From positions 1 through 53,660 of the forward strand of contig JAIYDC010000018.1 in NCBI GenBank assembly GCA_027487685.1: a stretch of 53,660 bases of DNA, in the 5' to 3' direction. The notes beneath the pieces are model-generated. The model saw only the letters and a program-made list of their open reading frames with translations, was not told where the DNA came from and did no database searches. This stretch comes from Pseudomonadota bacterium. Lineage in GTDB: Bacteria > Bdellovibrionota > Bacteriovoracia > Bacteriovoracales > Bacteriovoracaceae. Of the stretch, positions 26,793 through 35,032 are shown one piece after another (the stretch's first letter is position 1; every line of letters begins with the position of its first letter). A program made the position numbers and the translations under genes.

Positions 26793-27202
26793 AGCTACTT
26801 CCAGTGGCGCTCGCGATCTTCTACCGATTCCGGGATTCGGGCCTGGAGGTCTGGACTCAGCGGCGAACTGATGATGGAATCTACCACGGTCTTCTGGAGT
26901 TTCCCGGAGGTAAGATTGAAGAAGGGGAAACCCCGCTCGCTGCTGCCGTCAGAGAAGTGCAAGAGGAGGTGGGTATCCACGTCGACCCCGCTCACGGGAG
27001 GCCATTTGGCCTCTACCCTAATGAGCTTTCCGGACGTGTCGTCCTTTTAAATGTGTTTCTTTTCCCTGACCAACCTTCGCTTGCGGGGCGAGGAGAATGG
27101 CTAAGCATCGAAACTTCTCAGCTCAGTTCTCCCTATCAGGGGAAGATCCCTGGCCCTAATCACCTGATCATTGATGATCTCTTCCGAGCGCTATATAGTT
27201 AG
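26789..27202 (+). CDS. mutT: MutT-type Nudix hydrolase
   Basis: Likely 8-oxo-dGTP diphosphatase preventing A-C transversions. The 137 residues have a textbook Nudix box: GKIEEGE, seven residues, then REVQEEVGI, preceded by LLEFPGG as in MutT. Small size and the YHGLLEFPGGK motif favour MutT over other Nudix types; substrate is inferred. The GTG start overlaps the stop of the preceding membrane-protein gene. Confidence 0.82.
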   Translation: MKLLPVALAIFYRFRDSGLEVWTQRRTDDGIYHGLLEFPGGKIEEGETPLAAAVREVQEEVGIHVDPAHGRPFGLYPNELSGRVVLLNVFLFPDQPSLAGRGEWLSIETSQLSSPYQGKIPGPNHLIIDDLFRALYS

Positions 27203-27223
27203 GCTCCTCGAGGATCCTAAATT

Positions 27224-28000
27224 ATGACCAGTGTTACTCAGATTATCGTCCATTTTTTCCTTCTCTCCCTAGCATTTGGTACCCAGTTCTTCGGCCCTGT
27301 CGTGAGTACGAGGCTTACCGGCGTCGGCTTTTACAAGCTTGGAACGTCGATTGTTTTAGGGTGCCTTGTCCTTGCTATGGGCGTAGATTTTTTTATGGCG
27401 GGGGGGTTAACCAGGGCCGAACTAGTGGCCTACAGTATTCTTCTTGCGACTAACGCTATTGGCTACGCTTTCCACCGGGATACGAAGAGCCTTTGGATGT
27501 GGCTACTGTATGTTATTCAAGTTTTAACTTTTTCTAGTCTAGTGTTCAGTGTTTTCCTCTTCGATCCGCTATGGATTGTCTTTTTCTTTGTCAGTATGGC
27601 CCTGTTAGGAATAAGCAACTACTCGATGATCCTCGGCCACTATTATTTGGTAGTGCCCAAGCTGTCTGAGGAACCCCTCATCTACTCGATTTATATATTT
27701 TGGGTAGTGATGTTCCTGAAGATTGTTTCTTCGGTCGCTGTTGCTATGTCTCTCGGCGTTCCTTATTTGCAGGAGGGCTCGCTTAAAGGTGACGGTTACG
27801 TGTTTAACTGGCTTTTCATCAGCATGCGCTACCTTTGGGGATTCGTGGCCCCCCTCATCTTAAGTTTCTTCACTTTCCGCTTGTGCAGGCTTAGGTCTAT
27901 CCAGAGTGCTACAGGTGTTCTTTACATCGTGGAGTTTTTTGTTATTGTTGGCGAACTCATATCCATTTACCTCATGGCGAAGTACGGTTTACCACTATGA
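27224..28000 (+). CDS. Polytopic membrane protein, unknown function
   Basis: A 258-residue protein of about seven predicted membrane helices with short loops (hydrophobic stretches near 7-25, 37-56, 65-80, 90-125, 150-172, 195-220, 235-252). No known family is recognised. A GAGGA ribosome-binding site precedes the ATG. It overlaps the next gene, a zinc-ribbon membrane protein, by 4 bases, so the pair is likely one unit. Confidence 0.65.
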   Translation: MTSVTQIIVHFFLLSLAFGTQFFGPVVSTRLTGVGFYKLGTSIVLGCLVLAMGVDFFMAGGLTRAELVAYSILLATNAIGYAFHRDTKSLWMWLLYVIQVLTFSSLVFSVFLFDPLWIVFFFVSMALLGISNYSMILGHYYLVVPKLSEEPLIYSIYIFWVVMFLKIVSSVAVAMSLGVPYLQEGSLKGDGYVFNWLFISMRYLWGFVAPLILSFFTFRLCRLRSIQSATGVLYIVEFFVIVGELISIYLMAKYGLPL

Positions 28001-28449
28001 TGGAAGTTCAGATCACATGCACCAGTTGCGGCTCGAGCATTGAGGTTCTGCCTGATCGCAGTTCCAGCAAGGTTGAGTGCGATGTTTGTAAGCATGTTCA
28101 AGAGGTCATCTTTACCGCTGATCATGAGGTGGGAAGTTTAACTGAGTGCCCAGTTTGTAGGCGCATGGACTTCTACAAGCAGAAGGACTTTAATCGGAAA
28201 ATCGGCGTCACTCTTTTTTTGATCGCGGCTATTCTTTCGATCTGGACCTATGGGCTAAGTCTTGTAGGTCTGTTTTTGGTTGATCTGTTTCTCTTTCAAA
28301 AGCTATCCGTCGTTGCGATCTGCTACAAGTGCCGGACCAACTTCCGGAAACTAAAGAACATGGGTGAAATAAGGGAATACGACCACGAAATGAACGATCG
28401 GATTGTCTACTCGGACCATGATTTTAAAGGTAAGCCGCTATCTCACTAA
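27997..28449 (+). CDS. Zinc-ribbon membrane protein, unknown function
   Basis: The 150 residues carry three or four CxxC pairs: CTSC and CDVC at the N-terminus (about 8-11 and 29-32), CPVC (about 49-52) and CYKC near 108-111. They flank one hairpin of two membrane helices (about 68-100). The N-terminal pairs look like an MJ0042-type zinc ribbon. Probably a cytosol-facing metal-binding module fused to a membrane hairpin. Start overlaps the upstream membrane protein, which suggests complex formation. Function unknown. Confidence 0.7.
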   Translation: MMEVQITCTSCGSSIEVLPDRSSSKVECDVCKHVQEVIFTADHEVGSLTECPVCRRMDFYKQKDFNRKIGVTLFLIAAILSIWTYGLSLVGLFLVDLFLFQKLSVVAICYKCRTNFRKLKNMGEIREYDHEMNDRIVYSDHDFKGKPLSH

Positions 28450-28616
28450 AAACTTGATTTTGATCCATGGATTTTGTTTATGTTTTGATCTTTTGGCCAT
28501 CAGCGGGTATAATAAATCTGCTAAATCATTTATATGCAAAACAGGAGTCTATCCCCATAGAACCCCCGGCCGGTCCCTACTTAAATTCTTTTCCCCTCTC
28601 CCAAAGCTATTAAACT
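28450..28616 (+). other. Intergenic gap, no feature identified
   Basis: The 167 bases between the zinc-ribbon gene and the CBS protein have no RNA gene or strong hairpin. The last bases before the ATG contain TATTAA and TAAACT, which resemble -10 boxes but lie too close to the start to be assigned. Confidence 0.3.
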
Positions 28617-29945
28617 ATGAGCACTGACCAAGAGATACTCGTACTATCCCTGTCACTTCTATTGTCTGGATTTTTTTCGGGCTCCGAGGCTGCATTGTTG
28701 TCGCTTCCTCATGAGAAGGCGAAGCAGATCGCTGAAGAGCACGGGGTGGATTCCTGGGCGATGAATAAGTGGCTAACTCATCCGAATGAAATTCTCACGA
28801 CGATCCTAGTCGGTAACAACTTTGTTAATATTCTCATCGCCTCCCTATCAACCAATATTGCTGAGCGCTATTTGGATAACGATTCTCTCGCCATTAGCGT
28901 TGGTGTTTCAACTATGGTTATTCTTCTCTTCGGAGAGATAGCACCCAAGACCTTTGCCCGGGGTCGCGCTGAGAAGCTCGCTCCTCTGGCGTTATTGGGA
29001 CTGTCGGTCTTCTACTACGGGATGTGGCCTATCGTGAAGGTTTTCACGAAAATCATCCAACTTGTCCTCGGGAAAAATGCGAATGTACGAAGCCGTGCTG
29101 TCACAAGAGATGACATCGAAGTCATGGTCGAGATGGCGGAAGAAAACCGGACGATCGATTCAAAGCAACTGGACCTTCTGAACTCAATTCTTGAGTTCCC
29201 ATCAATCAAGGTGAAGGACATCATGGTGCCGCGGACGGCGATCGAGGGTCTTAAGAGAACGGCGACGTTCCCGGAAGTGATTCGAATCGTTCGAGAAGTC
29301 GCTCACAGTCGTTACCCCGTTTATGATGAAGACCTCGACGATGTTCTCGGCTTTCTTCATGTGAAGGATCTGGCCTTCATGCAGCCGGAAGAACAAAAGC
29401 AGTTCGACGTCTCGAAGTACTTGAAGCCTCCATTCTTCGTCTATGAGCACATGAAGATTCAGGCAGTGTTCGACCATATGAACCGCAAGAAAGTTCACCT
29501 TGCCCTTGTGAAAGATGAGAACGGCATGGTTGTGGGCATGTTGACCCTCGAGGATATTATGGAGGAGATTTTCGGCTCGATCCAGGACGAGCATGACGAC
29601 GACGGAGACCTCGTTCCGGGCGTAGAGAGCGAGGAAGGAGTGCTCGTTCCTTCCACAATTTCGCTTCGTGATCTTTATAATGAGTTCGATATCGAAATCC
29701 CGCTCAATGATAATTACTCAACTCTCAATGGCTTCCTGATGGATCAATTGGGGAATAGCTTTCCCAAGAAGGGTCACATCATCATTTGGGATGGATTCTC
29801 TTTTGAACTTGTTCGCGTCAAGAGCTCCGAGATCAAGGATGTGAAGATCAAGTCCACAACCGGTTTTCACCTACGGGAGCCCAATGTAAAGGAAACGAGT
29901 GATGCCGGAGATCATGACGAAATGAAGTCCCTCACTGCAAAATAG
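28617..29945 (+). CDS. CNNM/CorC-HlyC-type transporter-associated CBS protein
   Basis: Family members (DUF21 plus two CBS domains plus CorC_HlyC) are linked to Mg/Co efflux and were formerly annotated as haemolysins. The 442 residues have a DUF21 membrane region (about 1-190) with SGFFSGSEAALLSL and NPNEILTTILVGNNFVNIL, a family motif. The CBS pair is at about 205-330 (VKDIMVPRTAIEGL and LTLEDIMEEIFGSIQDEHD), and the C-terminal CorC_HlyC domain follows (about 345-425). Located in the inner membrane. It ends one base before the flavoprotein gene. Confidence 0.9.
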   Translation: MSTDQEILVLSLSLLLSGFFSGSEAALLSLPHEKAKQIAEEHGVDSWAMNKWLTHPNEILTTILVGNNFVNILIASLSTNIAERYLDNDSLAISVGVSTMVILLFGEIAPKTFARGRAEKLAPLALLGLSVFYYGMWPIVKVFTKIIQLVLGKNANVRSRAVTRDDIEVMVEMAEENRTIDSKQLDLLNSILEFPSIKVKDIMVPRTAIEGLKRTATFPEVIRIVREVAHSRYPVYDEDLDDVLGFLHVKDLAFMQPEEQKQFDVSKYLKPPFFVYEHMKIQAVFDHMNRKKVHLALVKDENGMVVGMLTLEDIMEEIFGSIQDEHDDDGDLVPGVESEEGVLVPSTISLRDLYNEFDIEIPLNDNYSTLNGFLMDQLGNSFPKKGHIIIWDGFSFELVRVKSSEIKDVKIKSTTGFHLREPNVKETSDAGDHDEMKSLTAK

Positions 29946-29946
29946 A

Positions 29947-30933
29947 ATGATGGAACAAAAGATCTATCCGGTTTGCGTCATCGGTGGAGGCTCAGCGGGG
30001 ACAATGTCAGTCCTGAGGACTGTGCTTAACAACGATGAATGTCTATTTTTCCCAGGGTCTCCGAAAGATAAGAAAAAATCGAGGGCCCTGTGGGTTCGAA
30101 AAGTCGAAAACATGCCGGCACACCTGGGCTATAAGCGTGGCATAGAGGATCCGAACGCCGAAACCTTAACGTGGATCTCTGAGTCTCCTTTTAAGGAGAA
30201 GCTTGTTCTTCAGAAAAACACTGGCGTCGTGCAGCTTCGAAAAGAAGGTGAACTTTTTCATATCACCGACTCTAAGGGACAAAATCACCTGGCCCGCTTC
30301 ATCCTGCTTTGCACCGGTGTCATGGACGTCCAGCCTGATATTGGCGGTTCCATCGAGTCAGTTTTCGACTATGCGAATGCTCAAACCGTTGATTATTGCT
30401 TGATCTGCGATGGTCATCATGTCCTGGGGAAGAGGACTACCATTATAGGTCATGGCCTGGGTGCCGCTTGGGCGGCCATCATGCTCTACGAGCGCTACCG
30501 ACCACCAGGGATGCGGATTCTGACTCATGGGAAGGCCCCTGCATTTGACGGCGAAACTTCGGCGCTGATCAAGAACTATGGAATCACGGTCAGCGAGGCT
30601 CCGATTTCTGAAATCATGGGAGAGGAGAAGGGAAAAGTGCTCCGAGGCTTTCTTCTGTCCGATGGCGAAAAAGTTGAATCTGATCTTTGCTTTGTTTCCC
30701 TGGGCCTCATCGTCTACAACGAACTTGCCCGGCAATTGGGAGCTGATCTCGACGGTCGTGGTTTTGTGAAGGCCGATGACGCAGGTCTGACGTCCATCTC
30801 GGGGCTATATGTCGCTGGTGACCTCAAGGCCAATACCAAAAAGCAGATTTATACTGCGTGGGATCAAGCAGTTAACGCTGCGAATGCTATAAACATGAAG
30901 CTCCGCTCAAGCCAAAGGCCTAAGCCACTATAA
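29947..30933 (+). CDS. Thioredoxin-reductase-like FAD/NAD(P) oxidoreductase
   Basis: The 328 residues have the FAD motif VIGGGSAG (11-18), the redox pair CLIC (Cys151, Cys154) followed by DGHHVLGKR as in thioredoxin reductase, the NAD(P) motif GHGLGAAWAA (168-177) and the C-terminal FAD motif GLYVAGDLKANTKKQIYTAWDQAV. The CxxC is conserved but the N-terminal half is divergent (a 38-50 region rich in Lys and Arg). It probably passes electrons from NAD(P)H to a disulfide partner, thioredoxin or another protein. It is adjacent to the CBS gene with no gap, so co-transcribed. Confidence 0.8.
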   Translation: MMEQKIYPVCVIGGGSAGTMSVLRTVLNNDECLFFPGSPKDKKKSRALWVRKVENMPAHLGYKRGIEDPNAETLTWISESPFKEKLVLQKNTGVVQLRKEGELFHITDSKGQNHLARFILLCTGVMDVQPDIGGSIESVFDYANAQTVDYCLICDGHHVLGKRTTIIGHGLGAAWAAIMLYERYRPPGMRILTHGKAPAFDGETSALIKNYGITVSEAPISEIMGEEKGKVLRGFLLSDGEKVESDLCFVSLGLIVYNELARQLGADLDGRGFVKADDAGLTSISGLYVAGDLKANTKKQIYTAWDQAVNAANAINMKLRSSQRPKPL

Positions 30934-30982
30934 ATTCTTCACAACGCAAGACAATTGGTTCATCTTTCTTGTTAACTTTGCT

Positions 30983-32035
30983 ATGTTCCGGCTTATGAAA
31001 AATACATACGTCGCGATTGCACTTTTAAGCATTACTACTTTTTCTTACGCTCAGGATCTAACTGAATTCTCAGTCTTTTCGAAGACTAATATCAGTTACG
31101 CCAGAAGTGACTTCGAGGGCCTGGTTGGCGCGGGAAGTTCTGTCCGGGTTGAAGACTTCACCTTCTTCGGTCAGCGTTCGGCGAGCGGGGTCCTGATCGG
31201 AGATAATCTCTCACATCTCAGAGGTCAAATCCTCGATCATAACCTCCAGGTTGGATCGACAGTGGAGCTCTCTCAACTCCGTCATACCGGCAGATTGTCT
31301 GCTCACGATCTCTATTTGAACCATGCAGGTGTCGGGCATGTAACGGCATTCGATGTGCACCGTACGATCGGCCCAAATGGCCATCCTACTGCAGGGTATG
31401 AAAGCGTGCGAGTTATCTCGCGTAGGGCAAGCGAAACACGTCGTACCGAGCTGAAAACCAAGCTTTCTCGTATTTCTTCGGCGATGGATGAATTATCCGC
31501 GAAGTGTCGTCATCTCCCAGGGAAAGAGGTCAAGGTCCATGGGCGTTTGCTTAATTTAATGGGCAACCAGGATATGAACGTCTTCACCATAGATGCGAAT
31601 GAGCTTAACAAGGTTGATAACATTGTTTTTGACCTTGCCCCGCTTTCAACAACAGTCATCAACATCCGTGGTGCTAGAGTCGAACTCGAGCGCGTGGGTG
31701 TTCGGGTTAATCAGGCCAATATTCGTCGCCTGATTTGGAACATTTATGAGGCGCGTGAGCTTGATATACGTTTCTCGGGTACCGGTGAGATCGTAAACAA
31801 TCGCGCAATAGGACTTCCGGGCGTTTTCTTAGCACCGCATGCTAAGGCAACCTTCATTGAGGCCCTCATCACTGGTAGCCTCTTCGTTCGCGAACTCCAC
31901 GGAGTAGAGGCAGGATGGTCTGGTGGTCAGGTTAACTACTCACCTTTCGATGGCCGCGCTTGCGGTTACACTCCAAACGGTGGAAAAGATCCGAGTGATG
32001 AGACCCAGGATCCGAACGGCGGCGGCAAGCGATAG
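30983..32035 (+). CDS. Secreted choice-of-anchor A family protein
   Basis: Signal peptide followed by a beta-rich domain. The 350-residue ORF starts at 30983; the ATG at 30995 (MKNTYVAIALLSITTFSYAQ) gives the better signal peptide. In the second half VFDLAPLSTTVINIRG, RRLIWNIYEARELDIRFSGTGE, LPGVFLAPHAKATFIEALITGSLFVREL matches the pattern of the choice-of-anchor A domain. A family annotation search would be needed to be certain. Members are secreted or surface proteins of unclear role. No C-terminal sorting signal is seen; the tail is a Gly/Lys/Pro/Asp-rich stretch. It is convergent with the ferredoxin gene and the stops abut. Confidence 0.75.
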   Translation: MFRLMKNTYVAIALLSITTFSYAQDLTEFSVFSKTNISYARSDFEGLVGAGSSVRVEDFTFFGQRSASGVLIGDNLSHLRGQILDHNLQVGSTVELSQLRHTGRLSAHDLYLNHAGVGHVTAFDVHRTIGPNGHPTAGYESVRVISRRASETRRTELKTKLSRISSAMDELSAKCRHLPGKEVKVHGRLLNLMGNQDMNVFTIDANELNKVDNIVFDLAPLSTTVINIRGARVELERVGVRVNQANIRRLIWNIYEARELDIRFSGTGEIVNNRAIGLPGVFLAPHAKATFIEALITGSLFVRELHGVEAGWSGGQVNYSPFDGRACGYTPNGGKDPSDETQDPNGGGKR

Positions 32036-32341
32036 TTACTTCATTGGCTTAAATGTGACGTGCCCGGCGACTTTCGCCCGGCACGAGAGTCTGATCTCGA
32101 TTCCTTGAGATGTTTTTGGATCAAGTTCGGACCTGACGGAATCAATCGTATTTTGTTCAATTACACCTGCTGGCATTAAATTCTCCTTACCTTTAACGAT
32201 GACAACTCGACAGGCACCGCACGATCCTGCAAGACAGCCATGGGGTAGAACCTCACCTTGTTCGTAAAGAGAGTCGTACAGAGTCTCCCCTTCTTTAACT
32301 TCAAATGTCTTTGTCGAACCCGCTATTGACACATTGGGCAT
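32036..32341 (-). CDS. [2Fe-2S] plant-type ferredoxin
   Basis: Small electron carrier. From ATG 32341 the protein is 101 residues (MPNVSIAGSTKTFEV), with an AAGGAAG ribosome-binding site 6 bases upstream. An ATG at 32365 would add 8 residues, but this ribosome-binding site lies inside that extension. Cluster ligands are in HGCLAGSCGACRV (C-x4-C-x2-C), with the fourth Cys in RLSCRAKV. Its redox partner is unknown; the thioredoxin-reductase-like protein upstream is on the other strand. It is divergent from leucine dehydrogenase. Confidence 0.88.
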   Translation of the reverse strand: MPNVSIAGSTKTFEVKEGETLYDSLYEQGEVLPHGCLAGSCGACRVVIVKGKENLMPAGVIEQNTIDSVRSELDPKTSQGIEIRLSCRAKVAGHVTFKPMK

Positions 32342-32456
32342 AAGATTCTTCCTTGTCAAAAACACCAGAGTTTAAGAAACTTCTCGCCATAAGAAACAAG
32401 TCTAAACCATGTCCAAATTTTGGTCATCAGGGAAATCCTGCAGTAAGGAGCATAAC

Positions 32457-33569
32457 ATGCTAACTCTCGAAAAAATGTATTCTATGGGACATGAAGAAGT
32501 CGTTTTCTTCCAGGATAAAACCTGTGGTCTTAAGGCCATCATTGGGATCCATGATACGACCCTAGGACCAGCGCTGGGCGGAACGCGTATGTATCCCTAT
32601 GCCAACGAAGAGGAAGCTCTGATCGATGTCCTCCGACTCTCTCGAGGAATGACGTACAAAAACGCTATTTCTGGTCTTAATCTTGGGGGCGGAAAGGCGG
32701 TCATCATCGGTGACCCTAAAAAAGACAAATCTGAAGCTCTCTTTCGTTCTTTTGGTCGTTTCGTCGAGTCACTGAACGGACGCTACATTACTGCCGAAGA
32801 CGTTAATACAACTGTTGATGATATTGAGCATATTTTCACCGAAACAAATTATGTGACAGGCGTTGCCCAGCAGTATGGTGGATCAGGCAATCCAGCGCCG
32901 TACACTGCCCTTGGCGTGTTCCGTGGAATTGAGGCTTCCGTCACGAAGGCATTCGGGAGCCGCTCGCTCAAAGGTAAAACGGTCGCTATCCAGGGTGTCG
33001 GCTCGGTTGGCTTCGAGCTCGCAAAGCTCCTGACTGAGGCGGGTGCTAGCATCGTCTATACTGACGTAAGCGAGAGAGGTATCCAGAAAATGCGAGAAGC
33101 GTTTCCTCATGCTAAATTCGTCGCACCAGCAGAAATTTTCGCTGCGGCTTGCGACGTCTATGCTCCCTGCGCTCTGGGAGCTTCGATTAACGAAGAAACC
33201 ATTCCCCAGCTCAAGTGCAAGATTGTCTGCGGTGCTGCCAATAACCAGTTGAAGGAAGACCGTCACGGGCTTGTTCTTAAAGAGCGTGGCATCCTCTACG
33301 CCCCGGATTACCTTGTTAACGCTGGCGGCGTTATGAACGTTTCCATTGAATTTGAGGGTTGGGCCGACAGTAAATCCCGCCGGATGATTGATACCATTTA
33401 CGACAAGACCCTTCAGGTCTTCGCGATCTCTGATGAGCAGAATATTCCGGTTAATAAAGCCGCGGATGTGATGGCCGAAAACCGTATCACGTCGATGAAA
33501 AACATAAAGAACTCTTACCTTGGAGTTAAGATCAATCATCGCATGCCAGGTCAGAAAAGAAGATTCTAG
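32457..33569 (+). CDS. ldh: Leucine dehydrogenase (Glu/Leu/Phe/Val dehydrogenase)
   Basis: NAD-dependent oxidative deamination of leucine and other branched-chain amino acids to 2-oxo acids and ammonia. The 370 residues (ATG 32457, with AAGGAG seven bases upstream) start MLTLEKMYSMGHEEVVFF, as in Bacillus Leu dehydrogenase. They include LGPALGGTRMYPY and GMTYKNAISGLNLGGGKAV with the catalytic Lys, and the NAD motif VAIQGVGSVGFELAKLL. The ATG at 32409 in frame lacks a ribosome-binding site. Its 2-oxo-acid product could be the substrate of the fused E1 at 50748, but the genes are not adjacent. Confidence 0.92.
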   Translation: MLTLEKMYSMGHEEVVFFQDKTCGLKAIIGIHDTTLGPALGGTRMYPYANEEEALIDVLRLSRGMTYKNAISGLNLGGGKAVIIGDPKKDKSEALFRSFGRFVESLNGRYITAEDVNTTVDDIEHIFTETNYVTGVAQQYGGSGNPAPYTALGVFRGIEASVTKAFGSRSLKGKTVAIQGVGSVGFELAKLLTEAGASIVYTDVSERGIQKMREAFPHAKFVAPAEIFAAACDVYAPCALGASINEETIPQLKCKIVCGAANNQLKEDRHGLVLKERGILYAPDYLVNAGGVMNVSIEFEGWADSKSRRMIDTIYDKTLQVFAISDEQNIPVNKAADVMAENRITSMKNIKNSYLGVKINHRMPGQKRRF

Positions 33570-33576
33570 TTTTTTG

Positions 33577-33603
33577 GAGGGCCCCGGGATTGGCGGGGCC
33601 CTC
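33577..33603 (+). terminator. GC-rich hairpin after leucine dehydrogenase
   Basis: GAGGGCCCC (33577-33585) pairs with GGGGCCCTC (33595-33603) across 9 bases. No T tract follows, so a rho-independent terminator is only possible; mRNA 3' end protection is the alternative. It lies 8 bases after the stop codon. Confidence 0.5.
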
Positions 33604-33757
33604 TACAGATCGACTCAACTACTTTCTCGGTCAACATTCCCGGTTTCAATCTTTGGCCCTATGCCTCTTCAGTGACTTGCGAATCCTAACTGGCCGGCAC
33701 CGGATATGCTTACCCCTCTATAGTCAGACTAAGACGACTGATGTAAAAGGGGCGATT

Positions 33758-34189
33758 ATGCTGAAGGGTGAACTCTCTGGGCGGTTTGGACAGCTTAAGA
33801 ATAAAGTACAAAATTTCTGGGTCAAGATTTCGGATCAAGACTTCGAATCCGCGCGTAAAGGCGTCTCACAGGTCTTCGCTAAGTTTCAGAGGCTGCGGGA
33901 TCATGAAGTAAAACCCCATGACGTCCACATTGATAACTACCACTACGAGTCTCATCGCATCGATGATATGCCGCTGACAATGGCGAAGGATCCAGGGCCT
34001 GGCATTAAGTATGGCCTGACAGATAATTCGAGATTCGCTCGAGGGGCCGATAAGGTCGCTGCAGTGGGAATTGATAGCTTTGGGGAGGATAATGCATTTA
34101 ACCCCGATGAGGGGGACGAACATCAGGATTTCCTGAAGAGAAACTCAACCTCGGATTTGGATCAGGGGTATTTTTCCCACGGGTCTTAA
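33758..34189 (+). CDS. Hypothetical acidic protein, weakly CsbD-like at the N-terminus
   Basis: Start ATG 33758 (143 residues) has AAAAGGGG upstream; a longer in-frame start at 33590 falls within the hairpin region and is unlikely. The first 45 residues (LSGRFGQLKNKVQNFWVKIS and on) resemble the short helical repeat of CsbD-type stress proteins, W-K-x-(S/T)-D; this is a weak similarity. The rest is Asp- and Gly-rich, with no signal peptide. Function unknown. It lies between leucine dehydrogenase and a lipoprotein gene. Confidence 0.5.
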   Translation: MLKGELSGRFGQLKNKVQNFWVKISDQDFESARKGVSQVFAKFQRLRDHEVKPHDVHIDNYHYESHRIDDMPLTMAKDPGPGIKYGLTDNSRFARGADKVAAVGIDSFGEDNAFNPDEGDEHQDFLKRNSTSDLDQGYFSHGS

Positions 34190-34247
34190 TCTTGGGCTTG
34201 TCTCTTCAGTAAATTCAGAGCATTAGGAGGTACTTTTTGCCTCTGGT

Positions 34248-34276
34248 TTGGAGCTTTCCATGTGATAGCAGATAAT
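34248..34276 (+). promoter_or_regulatory. Promoter of the lipoprotein gene at 34287
   Basis: TTGGAG (34248-34253), 17 bases, GATAAT (34271-34276). The ATG is at 34287, 10 bases beyond, so the transcript would have a leader of only about 3 bases. No Shine-Dalgarno is present. Confidence 0.5.
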
Positions 34277-34286
34277 TCAATGATTA

Positions 34287-35015
34287 ATGAAAAGCGCATT
34301 GCTCTACGCTCTCCAGCTCCTTATCCTCACCGGGCTCTCCGGTTGTGCTACGAAATACATTGTCGCGAGCAATCGCTTTATCACGCCTGAAAGTCAGGGC
34401 GATGCTTTCCGTGGTCAGGTTGAACTCCAGCAAACGAGTGCTAACCAAATGACGGTGAACACAACCAATGGAACCGTGGATGAGGGAGTGGTTTATCAGG
34501 ATGTGAATCGATCAGGATTCCTTTTATCCTCCTCTATCTTCTCGAAGCTGGACGTTGTCTGGTCCCATGCTGGTGGAGGAAATTCGATGATGGGGGCCAA
34601 GTTCCAGATCGTAGGAGATCCCAGGATTACGAAGTCGAGTGGCCATAAGGCCAGCCTCGGGGCCCTCATTGGTGGAAACGAGCATGAGACTGATGATAAA
34701 ACTGTTGAGTTTGAGCTGACCGGTCGAGAGTACCTCTTCACTTATGGCTACCGTTTCACAGAGAACGTCATGCCTTACACCAGTGTTTCTCTGGGCACCT
34801 TTAACTTCCTGGGAAAGATCAAAGCTCCAAATACTGCCCTCGATGGTCTTGAGCCGAATCTGATCACCTCGAGCCGCGCCTTTAGTGCTGGGGTGGAATT
34901 CTCCTATGAGACATGGTTCGTGAAACTTGAAGGTACCTATCAGCAATTAAAGACTGAGGATACTAAGGACCGGGAGCGCTACGCGATCGGTTATGCACTT
35001 GGGTATAGCTTCTAG
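34287..35015 (+). CDS. Predicted outer-membrane lipoprotein with barrel-like C-terminus
   Basis: Signal sequence MKSALLYALQLLILTGLSGCATKY carries a lipobox LSGC with Cys20 and Ala at +2, so sorted to the outer membrane by the usual rule. The remaining 222 residues have alternating polar/hydrophobic strands: YLFTYGYRFTENVMPYTSVSLG and the last FKLEGTYQQLK / YAIGYALGYSF, ending in Phe as barrel proteins do. A lipidated barrel is unusual, so either the lipobox or the barrel reading needs checking. It is convergent with the giant repeat protein, 17 bases away. Confidence 0.65.
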   Translation: MKSALLYALQLLILTGLSGCATKYIVASNRFITPESQGDAFRGQVELQQTSANQMTVNTTNGTVDEGVVYQDVNRSGFLLSSSIFSKLDVVWSHAGGGNSMMGAKFQIVGDPRITKSSGHKASLGALIGGNEHETDDKTVEFELTGREYLFTYGYRFTENVMPYTSVSLGTFNFLGKIKAPNTALDGLEPNLITSSRAFSAGVEFSYETWFVKLEGTYQQLKTEDTKDRERYAIGYALGYSF

Positions 35016-35032
35016 CGGGAAAAAGTTATCGC

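Noticed and set aside
33590-33757. Longer reading of the CsbD-like gene beginning at 33590
   Set aside because: It starts inside the GC-rich hairpin after leucine dehydrogenase, without a ribosome-binding site; the ATG at 33758 has AAAAGGGG upstream.
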